Source: Purshia tridentata
Lineage: Eukaryota; Streptophyta; Magnoliopsida; Rosales; Rosaceae
DNA length: 27,311 nt
Reading direction: 5' to 3'
NCBI GenBank assembly: GCA_003254885.1
Contig: QANT01003209.1
Span: 1 to 27,311 of the forward strand
Shown here: positions 1-9,717 of the stretch, piece after piece
Layout: every line of letters starts with the position of its first letter
Position numbering within the stretch: the stretch's first letter is position 1
The notes under the pieces: model-generated
Databases searched by the model: none
The model's input: the letters and a program-made list of their open reading frames with translations, nothing else
Told to the model about the DNA's origin: nothing
Made by a program: the position numbers and the translations under genes

Positions 1-1117
1 TTTTTTTGGCCAAGAACAAATGATCCTCTTAATTTATCAAAGAAAAAATATAAATGTAAACTATTCAAAACTCTGAGTTTTAAATTTGATTAATATAAAA
101 CCCTCATCTTTAATAAAACTAATTCAAAGCTCCTTATTAGGGACTTAATATCTTCCAAAACCTTGGTCAACTAACATTCATCAAAGTTTGACCCCTATTT
201 TTTAATATTTTAGTTTTATTTTGTATTAATATTAAATTATGAATAAATCAATAAAATATTTAAAAATTAAAAGATAAAGATTTGTAAAAGCAAATTTTTA
301 TTTTTTTGATCTCATCTCTTCTTAAAGTATAGAATGGACTTGATAATGGCGTTATGTTAAGGTTTAATTATGTAATTTTGGACAATACCCAAAATTTTGG
401 AGTTAAATCATAACATAAACGTTGATAAAATAAGTATTTATAATATGGAAACCTTTTATTGACTTATTTGTAAATGACAATTTATTATATACAATTTTGA
501 ACATGAAAATAAGGGTATAAAAGGATTGTAAGTATTAAAGAGTTTGAGAGAATTTCTATATGAATGGGGGTTTGACTAAGACACGCAAGGGAATAACTAA
601 AAGAAAGGAAATCAATTAGTTATTTATCAAAGTTTCATTTATTCAATTACTAGAATTAAACGAGGGTATATAGCTCAAAGATGTAGAACAAAAATTTGTT
701 TATTTGCATCAACTTTTTGAAGGACTCATTCAAGACTTACTCGAATTATTACTCACCAGAAAATAAGAGCTTTGGTGACAAATTTTAAATGTAATTAGGA
801 GATTTAAAATTAAGCACTAAAAACATAAATAAATAAATAAAAACTCGCAAAATCATAAAAGAGACAATAACACAACACAAATATGCATGAAAATTTTGAA
901 TCTATAAGGAGTTGATACAATAATAAACACAATATCATGATATTTAAAGAGCCAGCTTATTATTTTTTAAACAAATAAATATTTAAATTACATATTAACC
1001 AATATATTATTTGAATTCTCAAAATTGTCAAATAATTCAGTATCGAATTTATTGTAAATATTAATTTAGGTTCATTTTTTGCCTTTTTTTTTTTTTTCGT
1101 TGCTTCCTTCCCATTTG
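1..1117. other. AT-rich intergenic DNA, no gene seen
   Basis: Strongly AT-rich sequence with many short poly-A and poly-T runs. No open frame here looks like a protein and no intron-exon pattern can be built. A poly-T run at about 1087-1097 lies just before the transposon that follows. I see no terminal repeats or gene relics. Confidence 0.6.
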
Positions 1118-1145
1118 TTAGGCCCTCCACTATGCATCTGAAATT

Positions 1146-1276
1146 TGATACCCATAAGCCAAAATGGGTATCAATTTAGCAATAACCCTCCACTATGAGC
1201 CGGAATATGATAGGCAAAATGGCCATCAGCCCAATGTGATAGTGAAATTTGGGTATCACAAAAAGTGATACCCAAA
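1146..1276. repeat. Paired hairpin-forming repeats in the transposon's left end
   Basis: Two perfect inverted repeats share the core GATACCCA. The first has 10-bp arms, TGATACCCAT at 1146-1155 and ATGGGTATCA at 1164-1173. The second has 12-bp arms, TTTGGGTATCAC at 1248-1259 and GTGATACCCAAA at 1265-1276, around an AAAAA loop. The same core occurs near the right end (about 2345-2370). The terminal block CCCTCCACTATG is also repeated at about 1186-1197. Subterminal repeats like these are often transposase-binding sites. Confidence 0.75.
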
Positions 1277-1785
1277 AGCTTGGCCCACACATAATTAATG
1301 GGAAAGTAGGAGAGAGAACGGGTGGGTAGGAGAGAAAAATGGGGGCGCATGTGACTGAACCAGCCTGCTGCAATGGGTCCCGTGCGTTGAAAAGCTGTCG
1401 GGTAAGGCGCTAGCTGGCGCGTGAAAGCCACGGCTGGCTATGATCCATCGACTGTTGCAAGATGGACGGCTGGATAGAAAGAGCCGTTGCAGCCCTTTTT
1501 CAGTTTGAAAGGAACGGTGCAGATCAATGGACCGTTGGAGATCAATGGTCCAGATCTGCCTAGCTTTTTTTTTGTTTTAATTATAAAAATGTTTTTATAA
1601 CTCAAAAAAATTTGAAAAAATTATTAAAAAATGGAAAAAAATTCTAGAATTTTTTAAAAAAATCTCACAAAATTTCTAACAGTCATATTCTCCAAAATTC
1701 TATATATATCACCTACTATTACAATATTTTCTCACAAACACAAAGCTTTGACACTAAATTCATACAAAAAAATTTAGTTTTTATC

Positions 1786-2027
1786 ATGGTGAGATCTAGG
1801 GGAATTTCTTGGTCACACAATGAAGATCAAGCCCTAGTGGAGGCTTGGCAAGAGAGGTGTCCAGACGCATGTTTTGGTGCTAATCAAAGACAAGAGGTGA
1901 GGCACTCCCATTACCAAAGCTGCTTGCTCGAAGGAGATTGCTCCGGTCAAGAAATGAAAATGTATCCCTGAAAGCCAACCTCATTGAGAACATCTGGATT
2001 CGAGAAGGAAATCCACCAAATGTTTGA
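1786..2027 (+). pseudogene. Fused remnants of Harbinger ORF1 (Myb-like) and transposase tail
   Basis: A frame opening at 1786 starts MVRSRGISWSHNEDQALVEA, with the W...ED.ALV.AW spacing of the Myb/SANT-like N-terminus of Harbinger ORF1 proteins. It degenerates after about 25 residues, and this frame stops at about 1971. In another frame, 1956-2027 encodes LKANLIENIWIREGN and then a stop, which resembles the LI.HIW...GN ending of Harbinger DDE transposases. The two pieces lie almost next to each other, as expected if the middle of both genes was deleted. The following TG-rich stretch looks like the former 3' untranslated region. No functional protein is expected. The family assignment rests on remembered motifs. 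Confidence 0.6.
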
Positions 2028-2462
2028 ATGCCTGAAAAACTTTAGTTGTTTTAATTGTGTGGTTTTCGTTATGTGTTTTTTGTGTCTTTTTTGTGTGTTT
2101 TTCGTGTGTGCCACTCATGAAATAAAATAATTTATGCTGTGTTCCTCGATTTTGAGTGATAATGTATATATTTTTAATTTGGGTAAACAAATAAAATATG
2201 CAAATATAGTCAATATTAACCTTAAATTAAAGATCTTTTTTAAATATAACTAATGGTATAATTTTTATAAATATGTAAGTTATAAATTTTAAATTATAAG
2301 TCACTTAATCCATAGTAGGCATAATTTAATTAGATACAAAATTCTGATACCCAAATATGAGTATCAGCACCATAGTGAAACTGATACTCAAAAGATACTA
2401 TTCACACACCCAAAATGACATTTGGCTATTAGAAAATGGCTTTGCCACAGTAGAAGGCCTTA

Positions 2463-2754
2463 TTAGTGTTAGTTCCATTTTTACCAAATGTATTTTCGGG
2501 CTTATACACGACACGAGACAAAAAATGTAGTTTACCCATTTTTCAGCTCCGAGTTGCACCGCCCAGCCCGCACACCTGGGTGGACTCGTAATTACCCTCG
2601 TTCCCCAACTGCCAACCGAGTTACCTTTCACCAACTCAGTCTCCCACATACAATTTCCAGCTCCTGAAACATACACAGAGAGACAGGCCAGAGAAATTAT
2701 TAAAACCAAAAATCCAAGCAAAACCACGGCGATTTTCCCCAAAAACCTCTTGCA
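2463..2754 (+). promoter_or_regulatory. DXO1 promoter and 5' leader region
   Basis: Sequence between the transposon and the DXO1 start codon. It is richer in C than its surroundings (about 2540-2650) and has no obvious TATA box. The last 110 bases or so contain no upstream ATG, consistent with an untranslated leader. The transcription start cannot be placed from sequence. Because the transposon ends at 2459, any upstream promoter elements must lie inside it or beyond it. Confidence 0.45.
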
Positions 2755-5700
2755 ATGGATTATTCAGAACAACATGTAGAAATCTTCGGCCCAGATGACG
2801 AAGACGACCGCAATAACCAAGATGTTACCCACTCATCCTCACCATCATCCTCCTCCTCATCATCGTCGTCTTCATCTTCATCTTCGGCTTCTTCTTCATC
2901 TAACGGTAGCGATGGAGGCGAGTCCAGCAGTGGCAATAGCCCAAGCGCTAGCAGTGGTGGTGGTGGTGGTGGTGGTGGTGAAGATGTAGAGAATGGTGAG
3001 GAGGTTACCAACGGGAAAAACAATAGGGGTTATTTTGGGGACGAAGACAAGGATCTGTTTGGCTCTGATAATGAAGATTACTGTAAAACCCCTGCTACTA
3101 GTCCTTTCCTTATTCCTGGTAATTACTTATTTTTCGGTCTCTCTTTGGGTTTAATAAAATTTTTGGTTGATTGCTTTTTTGGTTGTATTGATGAGTCATC
3201 TAGGGTGGTAAAAGATGGTACTCAGCATTCTGGTGTTTTCATTGCTTATTGGGTTATATCGATGGTTTTTGTAGCATGGCCAAGTGATTTTCTTTGATGG
3301 GTATTTTGCATTTTGGTGATTTGGTTGCTAATAAGGTTGGGTTGACGGGTTTTCTAGCTTGCCCAAGTGTGCTTCTTTAATGGGTATTTTGCATGCTGGT
3401 GTCCTTCCCACTTGGTCTTTTTTATTTCTATAATTTATTTTTGTAATTTTTTGGTTTTGTGACTGTAATGTTCGTTTCTTTGAGTGCCTCTTTGCTTTGT
3501 AATGCAGCATATGCTGGGAGGGATTGATATTTAGATAGTTTGAAATTGTTACCACGCATTATTGTTTAGCTTAAAAGATATGAGTTGTTAATGTTCAGTC
3601 TAAATGCTTAGTCTGCTACTCTCTCTGAATTGTTGGTAGTTTTAAGCTTCATACTCATCAAACTATTATTGGCAGTTTTGCCTGTGGTGCGCAATACTAA
3701 TAATCCGGGTAGAGGGAATTTTGGGCGTGGTCGTTGGCAATCTGGGCATCAAAATGACAGAGGTGCAGGCCTGCTTCCCCGACCTGGACCTTATCCACAG
3801 AGGCATAATTATGGTTATGGTTCAAAGTTCTCAAATGGTCGTCATGATGAACGTTTTGTTTCGGAACTAAGACTTTCAAAGAGTGAAGAAACACTATCAA
3901 GAAAGATGATTGCATTTCAGGAAGTAAGTCAAGTGATTATTAATTTCTTGCTACTTTTTCGTATGTGCACGGAAAATGTCACAAAATCTGGATCATATAT
4001 ATTTGACTGATTAAGAGTTTTTATCTGAGGAGTCTAATTTCAGACTGATTAGTATATTCCCTTTCTATAAAATAATTCATTAAGTTTTGCATTGGTTTTT
4101 GGTTCAAGTGATGCAAGTAGCATTAATTGGCTATATCTGTGTCCGTCTGGTAAATTTACTTGTTGATCAGTCATTTAGCCCACATGTTGATAAGCTGTAC
4201 CTGTGGACTGGCCGGTGCATGCTGTATAAATGAGCTGTTTTTGTTACTTTGCTAATTTGTTAATTTGCTAATTTTATCCAATAGCCCTGTGAACTTGCTT
4301 GCTATAGTCGGGTTGAAGGTGGAGATGTCGTCTTTGATGATACCAGCTTGGTAAACTTTCTGTAGCTCGCTTCTGAATCATCAGCCTTTTGAAGTTTTTC
4401 TTATATATGGTAATCCAGGCTGATTGTTAACTTGTTCATATTGTTACATTATTAGAGACTTTTCAAGCGTCTTATTACTGAAGACATTGGAGCTGATCTT
4501 AATGACGGTTATGATACTTTTATTGCAAAGAAAGGTATTCTTTGTGTCTGAACTTTTGAAACTATCTATTGTGATTATGAGATATGTAATTGGGTATGAT
4601 ATGAATATTGGGGTTAATTTGTTTTTTATTTCTTCTGGCTTTTGCATATGAGGCCTGATCTTTGCATGCAAATATGTGTTCTTTTCTTTCTCTATTTTCC
4701 CCTCTAAAACAGATTTGGGCTCTCAAGGTTTTGGCGACCTTCTTGGCTGCATAAGAGACAAGAATATTCCACTTCAAAATAATATTCATTTTGTGGTGCG
4801 AAACAAATTACACTTTAAGCGCTCTTATTTTATATTCTCATATTTAGGTTATCAACTAATAAGTTTTTTGCACCTTTTTTTTTTTTTTGACAGACTTTCC
4901 GTAACAATCTCAATAAGGTATCTGCTAGTCCCTTTGCATAATTTTGTTCTCAATATAATTTTCTTTGTCAGGTTCACCAGATCTCTTGGATGAAACATTG
5001 TTTTAGTTATGTCATGATTTGACATGTTTTTTCTTGTCAATTATGATTGACATGTAATTTGCTGTAATATTGGATCAGAAGGTATAAATTTCAGCAGTAG
5101 AATGTACAAACCAGTTTATTAACAGATCTCTGATGGCTGTTTTTAGGGTATGCATATGTTACTGGCAAATTATCTTTATTATACACACACTTACGGTTAT
5201 ATAAGAACCAGACTGTGTATAAATAACTGAAGGATGGGGCATCCTTCAGAAGAAACATACTTGAGACTGAATATTGCAGAACACCTTTGCTAACTATTTA
5301 TTATTAATATTTCAACCCATTGTCTTTTTTGGTTTGCTAAACAGATTTTTGTTTATTGTATATCAAATGCTTCTCTCTTTTCTTTAGATATTGGCCACTG
5401 CTTATATTCGACACGAGCCTTGGGAAATGGGAGTGCACAAAAGGAATGGGGTTGTCTATCTTGATGTGCATAAACTACCTGAAAGGCCACAAAGTGATTT
5501 GGATCGTCGAAGGTGCTGGAGTTTCAAATATTTCTTTAGAAACTTTATATGGTCTTTCTAGGATGATAACGAGTATTTTCTTGGAGTAATTGAAACGGCT
5601 TCCCTGGTTTAGTCAATGGAGTTTTTCTGCCTAACAGAATTATGAATGAATATCAATGCTTTCAAACCTTTCTACTCAAATCGTACCTGAAAGATGGATT

Positions 5701-8243
5701 AGAAGCCAACTGTTTTCAACTTTTCATTATGAAAGGGGGAATTCTGATAAGGAATGCCATAGGCTAAAGGTGTTGCTATTCTTGTTTGGGAATCTATAAT
5801 ATAATACTGGGATGAGAGTAAGAATTGGTGCAGAAGTGATCTTAAAATTATTTAGAGAAATGAAAATTTTCTAATAAAATACCTTAACAGCTACTTTTAA
5901 TTGACATTGGTCTACTTCATGTAACTGTTTCAAGACTCCTAAAAATGTGTAGGTGTGCATCTTTCCATCAGTGCTACTATTCTCATTTCAGGTGTGCTGC
6001 TTTATCTAATCTTGTTTTTTCAACTTAGGTGTTACTGGGGATATTGTTTTGAGAGTCTTGCCACTGAAGATCCAGGAAGAGGTCATGGAGAACCGGTACA
6101 TCACGTTGATGCCAATATTGAATACTGTTCTGTGATCAAAACCAAACTAGGGGCTCATCGTATTCTGATGGGTGCTGAAATGGATTGCTGTGATTCAACT
6201 GATGATGGAAGGAGGTTTTATGTGGAGTTAAAGACAAGTCGTGAGGTTGACATTTTTTTTTTCTGCCCCCTCATGTACCATTTTATTCTTTGAGCTTTCT
6301 TACCTTACTACTTGTAAATTTCTCATTCAATTTTGCAGTTGGATTATCATACTGAGGAAAGATATGAGAGAGAGAAGCTCCTCAAGTTTTGGGTACATGT
6401 GGCTTATTATGATAAATTCATATCTTTGTTTCTCTTCCATTTGTACATTATTTACTGTCTACTTTTTTCTTACCTAGAAATACATGAGTGCTCATGAGCT
6501 TGTGCTAGAGATTGACATGAAAATTTGCTCATTAGTGTTCTCTAGTTTTATTGAGGAATTGGGTTTTTGTCATTGCCCCTGATCATTTTCCTTTTTATTT
6601 TTCAAAAATTTGTTATTCGTAAAAGAGTTAACTTGTTTACTATGTTTGCCACAGATTCAATCATTTTTAGCAGGTGTTCCCTATATTGTCATTGGATTTA
6701 GGTAACCCCCATTTCTGCTTAAACCATTTACTTTCTTACTGGATAGACAATTAGTTGTACATAAAAAAATTGCTCATGTTTCAAATGGTTTCAGTAGAAA
6801 CAGAATGGTGTGAATGGCTTATATGCTAAAGGATGCAAAAGAATGGTAATTCTTAAAATTGACATAAATACTAGCTTTGAATTCATAGAAGAATGAGAAA
6901 CATCACGGATTGACACGCATTGTATATTTCATTGTACAGTGTGTTGCTCCTGGTAGAGTTTTGTGGAAATTCTTTTTAATTTCACAAATTTAGATCTGTT
7001 TAAGTATCTTGTTATTTCATGCAGGGACGATGCTGGTAGACTTGTACGCACGGAGAGACTAAGAACCAAAGATATAACACAGAGAGTGAAGATGAAGAAC
7101 TACTGGCAGGTCAGTTTTGTTTTCTGAAAAATTTTTGATTCAAGAAATCTATCTTAGTATCATTGATCCTATTAGGTTGTCAAAGGAAATAAACTATATT
7201 TACTATGTGAACCTGAGCAAAAGCTGTCACTTCTAATGACAGCTTAAGGTTATGACAAGCACCATTCTGGCGATCTTATGATTTTTGAATTTTTTTGCTG
7301 AAGTTTTGACAATAAATGTCTGTTTTTCACGTTCCAATGAACCTCGTTCGCAGGGAGGAGTTTGCTTGGCATTTGCTGATGAGGTATTATGCTGGCTCTA
7401 TGGAACAGTCAAAGAGAGTGAGTTTTAATCTTCATTTCTCTTTTCCCTTCAGTTCAATTGGTTGCTCAGTCATGAGGAAAATAGAAAAGTTAGATAATCT
7501 TATAATGGTAAATGCACTTTCAGTAAAGTTTTTGTTTCTTGTTTTCTTAATTTAAGAAAGAGAGGGGAGAAGGAGACGTGAGAGAGGAAGAAGAAAGCAT
7601 ATAATGGTTTTTAACATTTAAACTAACCAGTTCTTAGTTTTAGTTCTATCTATTCTTCACCTTCTCTTTCATCTCTCTTCTATATCTCTTATATCTCTCC
7701 TCTTTCTGCCCCCAAAGTTTAAAACAGAAAACAAAATGTTGTTAAATGGGCCTTTAAAATCATTGTAAGATTATGTGATCTTATGAAATAAATAATGAAA
7801 ACTTTCTATAAAAAAAATTGACATGGCAGCTCCTTATCAGACTAAGTGCATTGCAAAACTTCTCCTCCTGAACTTGGTGCATGAAACATGGTAACGTTGA
7901 GGTACTACACATTAATTGCATTTAGAAAGGTTGACAAGGCACACCCTTATGGGCATTTAAAACTGAGAGATATACTCTAAAACTTACTGTATATATAAAA
8001 GTTCTCTTACAAAAGCTTACCATAGCTGAAGTAGTTGTGAGATTCGGGTTTCTGTTTAATGTAAACGGTGTTTTCCTCAGCAATCAGATGGAGCATTTGT
8101 TAAATAATCAATATGCTTATTTTGCATGTGTGGCATCAGATGAAGATTACATATTGCAGTTTGCTCCTCCTTTCAACCGTTTGGAGCTTCTGCAGGCCCA
8201 ATCTTGCCCAGACGCAATCACTAACCATGTTATGCAGTTGTAG
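2755..8243 (+). CDS. DXO1: DXO1, plant DXO/Rai1-family RNA 5'-end (NAD-cap/decapping) nuclease
   Basis: Thirteen exons join in frame to 519 residues: 2755-3118, 3676-3923, 4285-4350, 4456-4534, 4713-4795, 4894-4917, 5388-5512, 6029-6245, 6339-6392, 6655-6701, 7025-7109, 7354-7417, 8140-8243. All introns are GT-AG. Family members remove NAD or incomplete caps from RNA 5' ends. In Arabidopsis, DXO1 acts mainly in deNADding and has a cap-methyltransferase-linked role of its N-terminal extension. The expected metal-binding and catalytic motifs are present: GYCFE (E338), EMD (E380, D382), ELK (E396, K398), and Q422 in QSFLAGVP. Residues 1-121 are low complexity, with Asp/Glu at 14-18, a Ser-rich run at 27-66 and eight glycines at 68-75. 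An RG-rich linker follows (about 130-155), then the catalytic domain from about 200. The length is near the 544 or so of Arabidopsis. Exon 6 is only 24 nt (TFRNNLNK). No break is seen, so the gene looks functional. The N-terminal tail and exon 5/6 junction are the least certain parts. Some databases predict plastid targeting, which this tail does not clearly support. Confidence 0.93.
2842..2979 (+). repeat. Coding TCN (Ser) and GGT (Gly) trinucleotide repeats in DXO1 exon 1
   Basis: A run of mostly TCC/TCA/TCG/TCT codons at about 2842-2901 encodes polyserine, and GGT repeated about eight times at 2955-2979 encodes polyglycine. The serine run uses mixed codons, which suggests it is old or selected at protein level. 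The glycine run is pure GGT and probably length-variable. Both lie in the plant-specific N-terminal extension. Confidence 0.85.
7556..7725. repeat. Purine-rich / pyrimidine-rich inverted block in DXO1 intron 12
   Basis: Within the 722-bp intron 12, a nearly pure purine stretch (about 7554-7600, GAAAGAGAGGGGAGAAGGAG and on) is followed about 60 bp later by a nearly pure pyrimidine stretch (about 7660-7715, CTTCTCTTTCATCTCTCTTC and on). The two can pair imperfectly into a hairpin. It may be coincidence of low-complexity sequence or a small fold-back element. I found no target duplication. Confidence 0.35.
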
Positions 8244-9492
8244 GCATTTAGTGACGCCGGCTATATATAATTGAAGCAATAGACAGAAGTGGGGTGGGGG
8301 CTTAAATCACCGACTGCGTTTTTTCCTCCTTTTTTGCTTCGGATTAGTTGTAATTATGAAGCACAAAATGTGCTGTCATCTTATGCTTAGCTAACCCAAA
8401 ATGGTTGTTGCCAACCCTTTTATTTTTTCCTTTTCATAGTGAAGTGAGACCATTGCAGGCTACAAAAAAGTAGTGAGACCATTGTAATGTGGCTGAGGTC
8501 ACCAATTCAGAAAATTATATCTAACTTATTATTATTATTTTTTTCTGATTTATTAGTGTAAAAACATTCTCAATACTAGGTGCAGATTTTAACAATCAAG
8601 AGATTCAAATTATTTCCGACTTCGTTATTATTATCAATAGCTGAAAAGAATGCAAATTATTTTCTTCTCAAGGGTCTATGCACAAGTTGGTTTCTCATTC
8701 CCCCTTTCAACAAGGAAATGAAATTTATCTTCTCTATATTGAAGATGAGCCCAAATGGACTCCATGGATTCCAAGTTGCACAAACCTGGATGGTTGTGCA
8801 TTTCTACATCAACCTCTCCAATAACTTGTAGCAGTTTCCAATCTCAACTAGGATGATGTTCTCAATGGTTTCTAAGTTGATTGAATTGTTACTTTTCTCA
8901 AAGATTCACAGTCAGCTACATACAAATCTCTTACCCTTGAGAGAATCCCTTCAAGTGATTTGAGCCTCTTACACTAGAAAAAATGGTGGATCGAGCCTTG
9001 TACGACCTCTGATGCAATTTGGTAGGTTATTTTAACAAAATAACAAAAAAGAAATAAAGGTTCACCACATTATTTGTTATTTGTTATTTTATTGTTTTTT
9101 AATTCTAGTTAATAGGCTACAGTTATTGCCTAAATAAAAAGTCAATTGACGTGCGTGTCAGCATAATCGAAATAACTAGTTTAAATTTGAGAGACGAGAC
9201 CATTTTATTTTACTTGAGAAAAAAGAAAAAGAAAATGAGGAAATGTATGGACTTCAAAGAACGCATCGGATATAATCAGTTTAAATTCAAAATATTATAT
9301 TTTTCTATATAAATTTCAAATCTATTTTATTGATAAGTGACGGGTCAATGTATTTGATGAAGAAAATATGAGATGCTTGCAAAGACACAACATGTTTGTA
9401 ATTTTCTGATAAAAATAGGAATCTTCATTCAAATCAAGGTTTTGTTTCCAACATCTTAAAAATGCTTGGACTGTTTCAGCAGAATTTACTTG
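8244..9492. other. Intergenic gap between convergent DXO1 and ABA4
   Basis: The two genes point at each other, so this 1.25 kb must hold both 3' untranslated regions and both poly(A) sites. I cannot place those sites confidently. A decayed LRR fragment (separate entry) occupies about 8600-9000. The remainder (9000-9490) is AT-rich and shows no further coding signal. Confidence 0.55.
8600..8973 (-). pseudogene. Decayed leucine-rich-repeat fragment, resistance-gene (TNL) like
   Basis: On the minus strand, 8973 down to 8872 is an open stretch encoding CKRLKSLEGILSRVRDLYVA followed by DCESLRKV. This matches the 'C..L.SL..LPS....L...DC.SL..' pattern at the end of the LRR region in TIR-NBS-LRR proteins. 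It is followed by a stop and then, in shifted frames, by IGNCYKLLERL and by LCNLESMESIW, which have the look of the post-LRR segment. Several stops and frameshifts show it is dead. There is no TIR or NB-ARC segment nearby, so only the C-terminal part was captured or has survived. Recognition is by pattern only. Confidence 0.5.
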
Positions 9493-9681
9493 TCAATGCA
9501 TATTGTGTCTGCTGGAACTTTCCACACTTTTAGTCAGTGCCTTGGTAATGATATGACTAAGAATTCCAATGGGGCAAAAAAACAGACAAAGAGAAACTGA
9601 ATGTCGCATCTCGATTTGGTTTTCCTGTCCTTCGCGAAAAACCTGCCTGGATGAATTAACAGTGAGTGTTAGAATTGAGAA

Positions 9682-9717
<36 letters not shown>

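Larger units (their letters stand above)
1121..2459 (+). mobile_element. Non-autonomous PIF/Harbinger (Pong-like) DNA transposon
   Basis: The element is flanked on both sides by TTA (1118-1120 and 2460-2462), the 3-bp target duplication typical of PIF/Harbinger. The left end reads GGCCCTCCACTATG and the right end, read inward on the other strand, reads GGCCTTCTACTGTG; 11 of 14 positions agree. From memory, Pong-family ends also begin GGCC and include a CAATG-like block, so the assignment fits. Inside lie a short frame resembling the start of the family's Myb/SANT ORF1 protein and a tail resembling the end of its transposase. At about 1.34 kb it is far shorter than an autonomous copy of roughly 5 kb, so it looks like an internal-deletion derivative that would depend on transposase supplied elsewhere. 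Its right end lies 295 bp from the DXO1 start codon. Confidence 0.82.

Noticed and set aside
1171..1431. Minus-strand 86-codon frame inside the Harbinger element
   Set aside because: It crosses the palindromic subterminal repeats and has no resemblance to a transposase or ORF1 protein.
2760..3023. Minus-strand 87-codon frame with Pro and Glu/Asp runs
   Set aside because: It is the complement of the Ser and Gly codon repeats in DXO1 exon 1, a low-complexity shadow.
8037..8243. 68-codon frame starting [11 protein letters not shown] as a separate small gene
   Set aside because: Only the part from 8140 is coding, as exon 13 of DXO1. The upstream part is intron read-through.
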